Shown here: positions 48,701 to 57,199 of the stretch, in pieces
Layout: every line of letters begins with the position of its first letter
How positions within the stretch are numbered: position 1 is the stretch's first letter
DNA from: Rhodoplanes sp963712435
GTDB taxonomy: Bacteria; Pseudomonadota; Alphaproteobacteria; Rhizobiales; Xanthobacteraceae
DNA length: 64,000 nucleotides
Reading direction: 5' to 3'
Assembly: GCA_963712435.1 (NCBI GenBank)
Contig: CAVQIB010000025.1
Location: 21,795 to 85,794, forward strand
Position numbers and translations under genes: made by a program
The notes under the pieces: generated by a model
What the model saw: the letters and a program-made list of their open reading frames with translations, nothing else
What the model was told of the DNA's origin: nothing
Databases searched by the model: none

Positions 48701-49151
48701 AGGTCGCGCCCTCGACCAGCGCGTTGCCGGCCGGAAGCTCGGCCTGGGCGAGGTGGTCGGGCAGGATGCCGTATTTGATCGGCCCGAACAGCGCGGCGAT
48801 CACCCCGAAGAAGAACAGCGCCAGGAAAAGCAACGGGACGGAATGCAGCCAGAACCCGAGCACGGCGACGAACGCGACGGCGATTTCGGCGAGTTTGAGC
48901 CGCTGCGCGATCAGCGACTTGTCGAACCGGTCCGCAGCTTCGCCGCCGAGAGCCGAGAGAACGAAATAGGGAAAGATGAAGACCGCGCCGGCCAGCGTAA
49001 TCAGCGATTCCGAGCCTGAATCCGGGCCGGACATTTTGAACAGGATAAGGAAGATGAGCGACGTCTTCAGAAAATTATCGTTGAAGGCGCTGAAGAACTG
49101 GCACCAGAACAGCGGCGCGAATCGCCTCGTCAGCATCAAGTGTGAAAACAT
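45744..49151 (-). CDS. Lysophospholipid flippase - acyltransferase - acyl-CoA/ACP ligase fusion (LplT-Aas type)
   Basis: 1135 residues in three parts. Residues 1 to about 415 are a 12-span MFS transporter (RRFAPLFWCQFFSAFNDNFL). About 440-640 is a PlsC acyltransferase with NHVSFLD (near residue 458) and FPEGRLTVTG. About 650-1130 is an AMP-binding ligase with LFTSGSEGVPKGVVLSHRN (near 794), GYGVTEAAPVIS and DGWHDTGD. In E. coli these are LplT and the two-domain Aas, which import and re-acylate lysophosphatidylethanolamine. The single-chain form is common in alphaproteobacteria. Confidence 0.93.
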   Translation of the reverse strand: MFSHLMLTRRFAPLFWCQFFSAFNDNFLKTSLIFLILFKMSGPDSGSESLITLAGAVFIFPYFVLSALGGEAADRFDKSLIAQRLKLAEIAVAFVAVLGFWLHSVPLLFLALFFFGVIAALFGPIKYGILPDHLAQAELPAGNALVEGATFIAILLGTIVGGLAARGGGDPASFAGLMIGIAILCWTAALFIPRTGEGAPGLAIDKNIARSTAALLRYLKAERRLWWAALVVSWFWLAGAVALSLMPPLIKNALGASEEVITVYLAVFSISIGLGSALAAWLASGRIVLLPTVGGALFLGVFCLDLGWWLLGVSSEETGRGITDVFSTFRGYHVGIDLAGMAIAGGLFIVPSFTALQAWAGSEHRARVIAANNVLNAAFMVVGGVAVALVQFAGVTPATLFMVLGLANLAVAVAVFRTLPTNPVRDFLSIVFRAFFRLEVHGVENIAKAGPNAIIALNHVSFLDAPLALSILEQDPVFAIDSAIAQRWWVKPFLHFTRAMPLDPTKPWGTRTLIRAVQAGETLIIFPEGRLTVTGSLMKVYDGAGLIADKSDAMVVPVRIKGLEQTPFTRLDAGQVRRKLFPKVAVTILEPVKLYVDPELKGKKRRIAAGAALYEVMSDLVFRTTSTDRTIPEAMIDAAQAHGMRWIAVEDPVAGPLTYRRLLLGAAVLGRKLLPFAAEGQAIGLLLPNANGTVVTILGLMSAGRVPAMLNFSSGPANVASACRAAAINTIVTSRAFVEKGRLEKLVDSLAPDYRIVYLEDLRATVTLGDKLRGMREAKLPLVARKPDDAAAILFTSGSEGVPKGVVLSHRNILANAAQAEARIDFGRRDTVFNVLPVFHSFGLTVGLILPLVHGVRVFMYPSPLHYRIVPEMIYGTNATILFGTDTFLAGYARAANDYDFRSLRYILAGAEPVRESTRRIYMEKFGIRILEGYGVTEAAPVISLNTPMFNKFGTVGRLLPGMEARLEPVPGVEEGGRLYVRGPNVMIGYLRAENPGVIEPPVDGWHDTGDIVTIDAQGFVTIKGRVKRFAKVGGEMISLAAVETLAGELWPDALSGATTIPDLRKGERLILVTTHKTPSRSDFIAFARGKGASEMTIPAEFIVLEKLPMLGSGKVDNLAVAKLVREHFKLEGAA

Positions 49152-49558
49152 GCAGGGCCTCGCTGCGATTGCGACCGCCGCTCTTGGGCGTTGTTTTGAG
49201 GGTCTTCGGGGCGGGACTTACAGCATTTTTCCGGGCTGACGCACAGGAGTTCGTCGCCGCAGGCGCGGCGCACGCGGCGGGCGGGTGCTGGCGCGCCGCG
49301 CCGCGAAGGCAACCTAGCCTTTCCAAAACGAATAGCGTCCGTACTGCGAAATTTCCGTGACAGGGAGGCCGCGGCGTCTGGAGAGGAGGCGCGGCGATCC
49401 CGCACCAGCCCGAACGGAATACGGCGCCGCAAGGGGCGACGCCGTATTCGGAGAACTAGCGATGGTGACCCCGAAAGCGGCGGCAAGATCGGGATGAGCC
49501 GCGTCGAGCACGACGCGTGTGTGCGCACGCCGACTTGCCGGGTCTTTATTCGGACGCG
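49152..49558. other. Intergenic region without a recognised gene
   Basis: GC-rich, with only shadow frames. It presumably contains the promoter of the large LplT-Aas gene. Nothing else could be supported. Confidence 0.45.
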
Positions 49559-49783
49559 CTAAGCCGCAGCGGCGGACCGTCCCTGCTCCCGCCGTCGAAG
49601 TTTGACCAACGTGGCGAACTCGGTTCCGCACGCCTCGCAGAACCAGAGATGCTTGATCGTGTGCTCGCTGATATGCTGCGACGCATCCGGGGCCACCAGC
49701 GTGTAGGCACACTGCGGACAACTCTGGTGGCCAAAAAAGTTATGCCCGGGGGCGCTCGCTCGCCCTGCGGCACGACCCTCCAT
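49559..49783 (-). CDS. Small zinc-ribbon protein
   Basis: 74 residues with two cysteine pairs, SCPQCAYTLVAP and WFCEACGTEFAT, 30 residues apart: a typical zinc ribbon. The ISEHTIKHLW segment between them matches a short Rhizobiales family (ExVNERxIRHLW) of unknown role. Confidence 0.65.
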   Translation of the reverse strand: MEGRAAGRASAPGHNFFGHQSCPQCAYTLVAPDASQHISEHTIKHLWFCEACGTEFATLVKLRRREQGRSAAAA

Positions 49784-50265
49784 CGGAATTCCTCCCTGCT
49801 TCCTCCCACCACTTGGGTTTGATCGGCCCTTATCGCGATGTCGACAGACCCTGCCGGATGCTCGAATTCGGGCATTCGTATCAGGTGCTTAGCGGGACAC
49901 AACGGGCGGCCCGCCCGACTCGCACGGCCTTTTTTGGATAGGCTGCCGACCAAGGGTAAGTTCAGCAGCAGCCCAAATTCTTATACACCGAAAGTAGCAG
50001 GAGACGCCAGTAGATTATTACCTAAGCGCTATGATTCGAAAAAAATCACGGCAGAGATTGCGGCCAAATCGGGGCAAAGCGTGTAGCCATCCCAGAAAAT
50101 CACACCTTTTCGCTGTTTTCCGCCAGGCGACGTATGAAAACCAGAAAGTTGGCCCGGCACACGCGATACTACCATGCGTAGAGTGCATCAAGATCAATCA
50201 GGTTCCGGCGAACCGCCGACGCGCAGGGTTCACGCGGCTGCGGGCCCCCCGCGAGCCGAAGGGCG
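49784..50265. other. Intergenic region, partly AT-rich
   Basis: 482 bases. The part from about 49960 to 50110 is AT-rich and contains short frames of no recognisable family. No repeat or RNA gene was found. Confidence 0.4.
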
Positions 50266-51705
50266 CTAGCGCTGTTTTCGTCCGACGCGATCCTCTCGCT
50301 CCGCCGATTGGGCGGCGAGCTCGTCGAGATTTCGCAAGGCGGCGAAATGGCGTTCGCGCGTGGCCGGGTCGAACAGTGACCATGTCTCCGCCTGCTTGGC
50401 GACGGTCCGGGCGGCTATGGCTTCGCTGCGATACTCGGCATAGGCGCGGCTCGCAGCTTGGAAGTCGCCGGCCGCAGCGGCCATCGCGATCCGCCGCAGC
50501 GTAAGCCCGACGCCGAGCGTGGCGCGCCGCGCGGCGAGGCGCTCCGGCAGCCCGCCGACAACATTGGTGTTGCTGCGGTCGGGAAAATTCTCGCCGAGCT
50601 CGCGCCACTCATTGCCGACGGCGTCGACCACGAGTTCGATGACCGGGACGTCGCGGTCCGCGAGCGCCGTCTCGAGAACGCGCGCAAAGCCGTCGATTTC
50701 GTCGAGCACGGTGTCGACGGTATCGCGCGTATAAGGCTGCTCTCCGTGCCCGACCGCATCGAGATAGGCCACGAGGTCGCTCCGCTCGTCCTTGGACAGG
50801 CCAAGCGCGAACACCCGGTCGAAATGGCCCACGACCTGATCGTAGGTCTCGTAGCGGCCGTCGTGGAAATACGGGGCGTTGAAATTCGCATTGACCAGGG
50901 TCGGCGTCTTGAACAGCCCGCCCGAGCCGACATCGTGCACTTGGCGGTCGACGAAGGCGGCGGACGGCTTGTGGCAGGCGGCGCAGCTCAAGGAGGCGTC
51001 ACGCGGGAAGGGCTTGTTGAACACGGCCTCGCCGCGGCGCGCGGCCGGGGAGGCCGCCTCGGTCAGGCGGCCGGCCGTCGTCAGGTTCGGGTTCGGCAGG
51101 AACGCGATCTCCTGGACATAGGCCACGAGCGCGTCGAGGATTTGCGGGGAGGGCTCAGGCCCGGCAAACTCGCCGACAACGACGTTGCGGATGAAGTCGC
51201 GCAGCGAGGCGAAGCGGCCGTCATGGCCGTAGGGGGCGAGATGGCGCGCCCCGCGCAGGCTCGGCGGCGTGACCGCATCAAGCACGCCATTGTCCGTTTT
51301 CGGATTGAACAGGCCGTTGGTCGCATCGAAGGTTCCCGGCCGCAGCGACAGGCCGGGGATGTAGAGCTTGGGGTTGCCGGCGCCGCCCTGATGGCAGGTG
51401 TCGCAGCTGATCCCCGCTTGCCGCGCGAGGCCGCCGAAAATCTCGGGGGAACTGAACGCCGCGTCGCCTAGATTGAACAGATAGGACCGTTTGCCGCCGG
51501 CGGCTTCGGCGCTGAAACGCTCGGTCGGCCTATCGAACAGATCCTCATTGAGCTCCGTGCCGGGCGGAAGCACGCCCTCGCGCGTGGCGATCGGCCGCGA
51601 TCCCGACTCTCTTGCGCCGATGACCACCAGCGCAACGAGGCTGGTGGCCATCACGGCCGTGAGCGCGGTAGCCCGGAGGAATGGCCCTCTGCGCATTTGG
51701 CTCAA
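50266..51705 (-). CDS. Di-haem cytochrome-c peroxidase / MauG-like protein
   Basis: 479 residues (TTG at 51705, or 476 from the ATG at 51696). An N-terminal membrane/export segment (TALTAVMATSLVALVVIG) precedes two haem-binding motifs, CDTCH (near residue 98) and CAACH (near 245). GHDGRF and FHDGRYETYDQV are typical of this family. The C-terminal ~120 residues are helical and unusual for a simple peroxidase. It starts within 4 bases of the imelysin stop, so the two are one operon. Confidence 0.85.
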   Translation of the reverse strand: MSQMRRGPFLRATALTAVMATSLVALVVIGARESGSRPIATREGVLPPGTELNEDLFDRPTERFSAEAAGGKRSYLFNLGDAAFSSPEIFGGLARQAGISCDTCHQGGAGNPKLYIPGLSLRPGTFDATNGLFNPKTDNGVLDAVTPPSLRGARHLAPYGHDGRFASLRDFIRNVVVGEFAGPEPSPQILDALVAYVQEIAFLPNPNLTTAGRLTEAASPAARRGEAVFNKPFPRDASLSCAACHKPSAAFVDRQVHDVGSGGLFKTPTLVNANFNAPYFHDGRYETYDQVVGHFDRVFALGLSKDERSDLVAYLDAVGHGEQPYTRDTVDTVLDEIDGFARVLETALADRDVPVIELVVDAVGNEWRELGENFPDRSNTNVVGGLPERLAARRATLGVGLTLRRIAMAAAAGDFQAASRAYAEYRSEAIAARTVAKQAETWSLFDPATRERHFAALRNLDELAAQSAEREDRVGRKQR

Positions 51706-52497
51706 TCGGAAAGCGAGGGCTTCTTGAGATTGAGCTTGGATGCGGAGTCCTGCAGCAGGACCGCAAGCTCCTCGCTCGTCTTCTGCAGCTTGGCCTGGTC
51801 GAGGCTCTTGATGTCCTGCGCCTTGAGCGTCGCTTCGATATCCTGGATCTTGCCATCGATATTCTGCGCGAGCTTGGCGTCCTTCGCCTTCAAAGGCTCC
51901 TGCAGGACGGTCTTGTAAAGCGCGTCGATGCCTTGCAGATTGTCGCGCATGTCGTTGAGCGACGTGCCCGCATAGGGCGACTCGCCGCCCTTGGCTTTCT
52001 TCTCGCCGAGCTCGTAGGCGAGCTTGGTCACGCCGTCGAGCAGCCCCTGCGAGCTGAAGCGGAAATTCGGCGCGCGCACCGCCTTGTCGAAGGCCGCAAC
52101 GGCGGTGACGAGCTTGTCGGTCGGCGCGGAAAGGTCCGAGAGATTGCCCGCAAAGAGCCGCGCCTCGATCGCATGGTAGCCCTGCTTCGCGTCAGGCCAG
52201 GAGTTCGATCGCCTCGTCGAGCTCCGCAAAGAACTCCGCGGTGACCGGCTCGACTCTCTCCCAGCCGGTGCGGGACTTGATCCACGCCGCCTGCGCCGCC
52301 TTGGCGTCGCCCGCCTTGATCGCCGCCTGCAGGTCCTTGGCGCCCGCCAGCGTGCTGCCGATCTGCTCGACGACAAAGGTCTTGTAGGCCTCCGCGCCCT
52401 TGGCAAGGGTCTCGGCGGCTCCGCTGGACGCGGCGGTCGCCGCCAACGCGACCGCGGCGACCGGCAGGACCAAGCAGCGATTGAGCGACCGCGGCAT
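51702..52497 (-). CDS. Imelysin (peptidase M75) / EfeM-like periplasmic protein, one frameshift
   Basis: About 264 residues after correction. Signal peptide (LVLPVAAVALAATAASSGAA). GYHAIEARLF contains the family GxHxxE metal-site motif. At 52201-52206 GAGTTC stands for GAGTC and shifts the frame; before it the protein reads EFFAELDEAIELLA and after it PDAKQGYHAIEARLF. Imelysin-like proteins are linked to iron uptake (EfeO/EfeM). The paired di-haem protein downstream supports an iron- or redox-related operon. It lacks the cupredoxin domain of EfeO. Confidence 0.85.
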
Positions 52498-52799
52498 GGC
52501 GCGACCGATAGCGTGTAAAGCGTGTGCGAGCAGCATTCCGTTCTCCAGCCTCGATAAAAGGAACTTCGGCAAGTAACGGAAGCAGAACAAGCACGTCAAT
52601 CTTTGTATATTATTATTGATTCAAACCTAGACCGTTTCCACTCTACAGATTAGAACGATTTTATTATTGGAATAGATGCGTTCTTGTATGTGTGCGTTCT
52701 TGGCAATGCATGAACGGCAATTGGCGCGCCGCGGCGCAGCCCGCTTGCCCGAGGATGAGCCCGACTGCGTCGCGACCCGCCACGGGAACGGCGGCGCCG
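52498..52799. other. Intergenic region with AT-rich upstream segment
   Basis: The stretch 52600-52690 is strongly AT-rich and upstream of the imelysin gene, suggesting its promoter, perhaps iron-responsive. No Fur/Irr/RirA box could be assigned. Confidence 0.4.
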
Positions 52800-53468
52800 T
52801 CAGCTTTTCGCCGCATCCCGGGGCTTGACGCCCTTGTCCATGGGCGACGGCTTCATCTTCATCATCGAACTGAAGATTCCGGCCGAATAGGTCAGGTAGT
52901 TGTTCATCAAATTCGTCGATGCGGTGTTCAGCGCGGCTGCCGCCCGCACGAAACACCCCATCGCGTTCATGAAAGCGAGCGGATCGATGGTGGCCGCGGG
53001 CGCGGACACCACCCAGAGAAGGTCCCGCCGGCCCGCTTCCGGCGTCGCAACATCCGCGCGTGAGGGGCTGGTCGTGTGACGTTCGGCCGGCATCGACTCG
53101 GCGCTTGCCGCTGCGGCTCGCTCCGGCTCAGCGCTTTCAGCCGCGGCGAGCAGCGGTTCGGCCTCGACCGTGTCGGCCGGCGTCGGCTCGGCGCTTTCAG
53201 CCGCGGCGAGCGGCGGTTCGGCCTCGACCGACGTCGGCCGGCGTCGGCTCGGCGATTTCAGCCGCGGCGAGCAGCGGTTCGGCCTCGACTGAGTCGGCCA
53301 AGATCGGCTCGGCGCTTCCAGCCGCGGCGAGCAGCGGTTCGGCCTCGACTGAGTCGGCCGGCGTCGGCTCAGCGATTTCAGCCGCGGCGAGCAGCGGTTC
53401 GGCCTCGAGCGTGTCGTCGGCCGTGCGCCGGCTCGGCGGCGCTCGGTCGTGCGCGGCTCGGCGTTCAC
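52800..53468 (-). CDS. Ala/Glu/Pro-rich tandem-repeat protein, frameshifted
   Basis: The GTG at 53468 overlaps the stop of the upstream ribosome-hibernation gene (GTGA). The N-terminal part consists of 20-residue repeats (ADSVEAEPLLAAAEIAEPTP and variants), acidic and probably helical. The C-terminal 60 residues are different: IDPLAFMNAMGCFVRAAAAL then NNYLTYSAGIFSSMMKMK, an amphipathic helix pair somewhat like phasins. Following the repeat register needs one correction at 53230-53235 (GACGTC for GAGTC) and another near 53430. No named family; the coupling suggests work with the hibernation factor. Confidence 0.6.
   Translation of the reverse strand: MNAEPRTTERRRAGARPTTRSRPNRCSPRLKSLSRRRPTQSRPNRCSPRLEAPSRSWPTQSRPNRCSPRLKSPSRRRPTSVEAEPPLAAAESAEPTPADTVEAEPLLAAAESAEPERAAAASAESMPAERHTTSPSRADVATPEAGRRDLLWVVSAPAATIDPLAFMNAMGCFVRAAAALNTASTNLMNNYLTYSAGIFSSMMKMKPSPMDKGVKPRDAAKS
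53125..53420. repeat. Five tandem 60-bp coding repeats
   Basis: Units of 60 bases (one of 61) such as GCCGCGGCGAGCAGCGGTTC followed by GGCCTCGACTGAGTCGGCC, 85-95% alike. They encode the 20-residue repeat of the minus-strand protein. The 61-base unit pinpoints a single extra base. Confidence 0.9.
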
Positions 53469-53944
53469 GGTTCGGAACCAAGCGCGGCGTTCGATGGGGC
53501 GACCTCGGACATCGCCGGTTCGGCACGCGGCAAGCCGCTGTGCGGAATGCCGGTCCCGGCGATTTCCTTTGGCTCGGCCGCGGCGGCGCGAACAGGCTTT
53601 CGTCGTTCGGCCTTCTTTCGCTGGCCGTGCATGCGGCGAAGGTGATCCTGCAGCCGCCGGCGCGCGCGCCGGAACGTATCATTGACGGCAAAGGTCAAGT
53701 CCGCATAGCGCTCGTCCTGCTGCAGCGGCGGACCGACATCCGCTTCGAACCCTTGCGCGAGCGCGATACGGATCTTCACCTCGTAGAGGCCGGCCCGATG
53801 CTTGCCGGGACCCTTGACGGTCACTCCGCAGCTGCGTGCGGGTCCATGGAGCTGCTCGAGTTTGGCGACATGCTCTTCGATGGCGCCGCGGATTTCCGGC
53901 GTGCCATCCATCGCCTGGAAAGCGATCTTGATGCGCGTTTGCAT
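53465..53944 (-). CDS. Ribosome hibernation promoting factor / RaiA-like protein (S30AE)
   Basis: 159 residues. MQTRIKIAFQAMDGTPEIRG, VAKLEQLHGPARSCGVTVKG and DLTFAVNDTFRRARRRLQDH show the sigma-54-modulation/S30AE fold that binds the ribosome A/P sites and stalls it. It has the short form without the HPF dimerisation domain; the tail is basic and then low-complexity. It ends in a GTGA overlap with the repeat protein gene. Confidence 0.82.
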   Translation of the reverse strand: MQTRIKIAFQAMDGTPEIRGAIEEHVAKLEQLHGPARSCGVTVKGPGKHRAGLYEVKIRIALAQGFEADVGPPLQQDERYADLTFAVNDTFRRARRRLQDHLRRMHGQRKKAERRKPVRAAAAEPKEIAGTGIPHSGLPRAEPAMSEVAPSNAALGSEP

Positions 53945-54257
53945 CCTAGCCTCCGTGACGTCTGAGGCATTGCCACGAATGCCATGAACACACAAGGCGA
54001 CGTTCGTTCCGCTCCGTTGCCGCCCCGTCCAGCATCCGGCATGGAGGATCGTTCTACGGGCCGAATCCTTCCGTTTGGTGGCAAGCCTTCGGCAAGCGTG
54101 GTTGATTTTTTTTTCGCCCGCTTGCCCCCGGCCGCGGACACAGGCGCGCGCCGGCGCGCCGGCGCATCCTCTCATGGCGTTGCGCAAAAGAAAAACCCGG
54201 GGCAATGCGCCCCGGGTTGCGAAAGGATGGGATTTCGATTCAGAGAGCTTGGGCCAC
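53945..54257. other. Intergenic region containing a terminator
   Basis: 313 bases upstream of the hibernation-factor gene and downstream of the porin. Apart from the hairpin at 54186-54218, only shadow frames are present. Confidence 0.5.
54186..54218 (-). terminator. Terminator of the porin gene at 54258
   Basis: Stem AACCCGGGGC / GCCCCGGGTT with loop AATGC. On the minus strand it is followed by TTTTTCTTTT. Confidence 0.9.
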
Positions 54258-55115
54258 TCAATAGCGCGCGACGACCGGGGCAGCCCAGTTGAAGCGATAG
54301 TTGAGGCCCGCCTTGACGATATGATACTGCTCATTGAGCTCGGTCGGGATCGGCAGGGCGAGCGTGAACGCCGCCGCCGGGACGGACACCGAGTACAGAT
54401 AGTTCTGGGTCTTCTTGCCGAAGTCCAGATAGTTGTACTCGACAAAGCCCGACCACTTGGGAGCGAACGCATATTCGACGCCCGCGCCCCAGGTCCAACC
54501 GGTGCGGTTTTCGCTGACTTCGCTCGCGAGGACGAAGTTCACGGGGCCGATGGCCCCGGCTCCGAGCCCGAGAACGTTGATGTCGCTCTTGGCGTTTTCC
54601 CAGGCGAAGCCGCCCTTGGCGTAGAGCAGCGCGCGGTCGACCGTGCCGCCGAGCTTGGCCGTCACCGTGCCGAAGCTTTCGACCTTGGCGCTGCAATTGG
54701 TGATTCCGAGAGCGAAGCAGTTTCCGTCGCCGCTGATGTCCGCCCAGTGCGCATCAGCCTGAACGCCGAGCACCGCCCATGCGATCTGATAATTGTTGCC
54801 GATCTGGCCGCCGAAGAAGCCGCCATTGATCCCGTGCGAGCCCTGGCTGCGCAGTCCAAGCGGGGCAATCGCGCCGGGCGCGCCGAGCTGGTTTTGCACC
54901 GACGCGATCGTCGCATCGATGTTCCAATCGTATTCTTTGGTGCCCCAGCCGGTGCCGCCGCCGACGCCGAGGTACAGACCGGTCCAGCTCCAGCCGACCA
55001 CCGGAGCGAGGATCGGCGCCTTGACGGAGAGATCGGCCGCGCCAGCTGCGCCGGTGAGAGCGAGTGCGAAAACAGATGCGAGGCAAAGCTCGCGTCGGCG
55101 ATTAAGAATTGTCAT
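54258..55115 (-). CDS. Outer-membrane beta-barrel protein (Omp25/Omp31-like)
   Basis: 285 residues. Signal peptide (LCLASVFALALTGAAGA), then WSWTGLYLGVGGGTGWG and repeated amphipathic strands such as FAPKWSGFVEYNYLDFG. It ends FNWAAPVVARY with the C-terminal aromatic. One module of the same kind as those in the 1019-residue protein at 2507-5566. Abundant in Rhizobiales outer membranes. Confidence 0.92.
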   Translation of the reverse strand: MTILNRRRELCLASVFALALTGAAGAADLSVKAPILAPVVGWSWTGLYLGVGGGTGWGTKEYDWNIDATIASVQNQLGAPGAIAPLGLRSQGSHGINGGFFGGQIGNNYQIAWAVLGVQADAHWADISGDGNCFALGITNCSAKVESFGTVTAKLGGTVDRALLYAKGGFAWENAKSDINVLGLGAGAIGPVNFVLASEVSENRTGWTWGAGVEYAFAPKWSGFVEYNYLDFGKKTQNYLYSVSVPAAAFTLALPIPTELNEQYHIVKAGLNYRFNWAAPVVARY

Positions 55116-55292
55116 TTTTGCCTCCGGCCATGGATCGAATGTGTCAGTCCTTTAACAAAAGCGTGAAAGGCAAAGGCGACATGTCGGCCACACTAGTCAT
55201 TGACCATTCACAAAAGCCGATAATACCTAATGAAAAGGGATTTAATTCTACCGGTAAGTGCGGCGGCCCGCGCCTGCTACATATTTACGGTA

Positions 55293-55300
55293 CACTTTTT
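55293..55300. repeat. 8-bp target-site duplication, left copy
   Basis: CACTTTTT directly outside the left inverted repeat of the IS66-type element; identical to 56847-56854. Confidence 0.85.
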
Positions 55301-56846
55301 GTAACTGCTCAGCCCTATGAGGGCGTCGCGGCGAGCGCCGAGGGCTGCATGTCGATGAGCGATGCCCGACCCAAGGTGGCGCGGATGGCGTCGAGAACGC
55401 CGATGGCGCGCCGGCGGGCGGTCTCGATGACGGATCGGATGTCGGCGTAGAGATGCGCGCCCCATTCGGAGCGGAAGCCGTTGGTGACCTTGCGGAAGAC
55501 GGCGCAAGGGCGCAGCGCGCGTTCGGAGCCGTTGTTGGTGGGCGGGACGGACCGCTCCACCATGAAGGTGAACAGCGACTGCCGGCAGCCTTCGATGGCC
55601 CGCTTCAGCTTGTCGCCTTCGGGGTGCATTGGGGTGATGCGGAGCAGCCGGTCGAGTTCCGCGTCGAGCTGGTAGTGGTAGGTCCGCAGGGTGGCGTCGG
55701 CGAGCGCCGACCGGCGGCGGCCGATCTTGCAGGCCCGCACCAGCAGCCGTCGCAGGCCGGTGGCGAAGGTGAGATCGCCGGCCTCGACGGCGTACTCGGC
55801 ATCGCGCAGAAGATGGGCGAGACAGACCTGATTGGCGGTTCCGGCCCAGCCCATCTGGGCGCCGAAGCGGTCGGACACCCAGAAGGCGGGGCGCACTTCG
55901 CCGAGGAACTCGGCCACCACGTCCTTGCCGCGACTGGAGCGGATGACGAAGCAGCAGTCCTCGCCGTGGTGGAACGTCCACAGCCACCAGTTCCGCTTGC
56001 CGACCCGCACGCTCGTCTCGTCCGACTCCAGCACGGCGCCGGCGAGCAGGCGGGCGCGGATCAGGCTGGTCTGGCGGGCGAAGGCCGGTGCGCTGTCCTT
56101 CAGCATGGCGACCAGCGCGCCCTCGCTGATCGAAAGCCCCACCAGGTCGGATATCAGCCGCGAAAGCCGTTCGAACGAGATCGCGTGCGCGACGCGCAGA
56201 TAGATCACGAAGCCCCGCAGGTTCGACCCGAACGGCGAGCCCGGCGGCATGTCGGCCGGCGCCGCGGCCGAGAATGGCCGATGACAGCACGGGCACAGGC
56301 CGCGATGCAGCGTCACGCGGGTGACGTCCGGCTCGATCTGCGGAATCTCGATGTGGTCGTAGGCGTGGAACGGGGTCTGTGCCACGTCCGACACGTCGGT
56401 CCCGCAGTGCGCGCACCGATCGGCCAGGATGTCGCGCCGGCGCGTCGGGTCGGGATGCAGCGGACGATGGGCTCCGGGATGCGACCGGCCTCGCCCCTTG
56501 CCCTTGCTCGCCGCGGGATCAACCGACGGCTTCTTTCCTTGCGACGGTGGTACGCTGGAATTGTCCGGCGTCTTCGGCGGCAGCTTCAGCTTCTCGCGAA
56601 GCGCCGTGTTCTCGGCCCTCAATCCGGCGTTCTCGGCTTCCAGCTCGGCCAACCGCGCCTCAAGCACCTCCAACCGTCGCGTCAGTGCGGCGATCGTCTC
56701 CGCCTGCGCCAGAACCACCTGGATCAGCGCTACCTTGTCGAGCGAAATCAAGGGCCTCGCGATTCATACGATCTTGAATCAAGACCAGCCGGTCCTGTCA
56801 AAGATCGCCTCAGCTCGTCAACTCCGAGATACCCGTGAGCAGTTAC
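55301..56846 (-). mobile_element. Complete IS66-family (ISBst12-like) insertion sequence, 1546 bp
   Basis: Terminal inverted repeats begin GTAACTGCTCA (55301-55311) and end TGAGCAGTTAC (56836-56846). It carries one transposase gene and no tnpA/tnpB, as in the ISBst12 subgroup. Both sides carry the 8-bp duplication CACTTTTT, the size known for IS66. Confidence 0.9.
55315..56751 (-). CDS. IS66-family transposase
   Basis: 478 residues, intact. An N-terminal leucine-zipper-like coiled coil (RRLEVLEARLAELEAENAGL), a zinc-binding region (CAHCGTDV, CPCCHRP) and the DDE catalytic domain with LESDETSVRV, WVSDRFGAQ and NNGSERALRP. It ends four bases inside the left inverted repeat. Confidence 0.95.
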   Translation of the reverse strand: MISLDKVALIQVVLAQAETIAALTRRLEVLEARLAELEAENAGLRAENTALREKLKLPPKTPDNSSVPPSQGKKPSVDPAASKGKGRGRSHPGAHRPLHPDPTRRRDILADRCAHCGTDVSDVAQTPFHAYDHIEIPQIEPDVTRVTLHRGLCPCCHRPFSAAAPADMPPGSPFGSNLRGFVIYLRVAHAISFERLSRLISDLVGLSISEGALVAMLKDSAPAFARQTSLIRARLLAGAVLESDETSVRVGKRNWWLWTFHHGEDCCFVIRSSRGKDVVAEFLGEVRPAFWVSDRFGAQMGWAGTANQVCLAHLLRDAEYAVEAGDLTFATGLRRLLVRACKIGRRRSALADATLRTYHYQLDAELDRLLRITPMHPEGDKLKRAIEGCRQSLFTFMVERSVPPTNNGSERALRPCAVFRKVTNGFRSEWGAHLYADIRSVIETARRRAIGVLDAIRATLGRASLIDMQPSALAATPS

Positions 56847-56854
56847 CACTTTTT
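56847..56854. repeat. 8-bp target-site duplication, right copy
   Basis: CACTTTTT directly outside the right inverted repeat; identical to 55293-55300. Confidence 0.85.
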
Positions 56855-57199
56855 TCGTCCAGATCTTCGCCTTTAAGGGGTCTTAGTTGCGCCATTTTAG
56901 CGACGGCGTTCAGCAATGCACCTGTCGAAATCATTGCCGCAACTGCACACGTCAATACGAGCCTGGGCCGAATCAAATAAGCTTTTGTCGGCGCTTTCGA
57001 CTCGCGCGCCTAACCTCGCGTTGTAACGGAAACAAATCGCCGGAAAAAGAAATCGCGCGATTTCGGTTAAGCGTGAGGAAGAAGATAACCTCGACTTGTT
57101 GCTTGGACGATGTTGCGACTCGCGCGCCGTCGATTCCGCTCATCAACGAGCGTTCAATTCCGGAATTCGAGTTTTCGAACCGCAGGGCGGCGCTTGCCG
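56855..57199. other. Intergenic region right of the IS element
   Basis: Moderate GC. It contains short frames of no recognisable family. It joins the pre-insertion sequence left of 55293, so the IS entered non-coding DNA. Confidence 0.45.

Noticed and set aside
53125..53420. Possible CRISPR array
   Set aside because: The 60-bp units are contiguous with no variable spacers and encode a regular 20-residue protein repeat.
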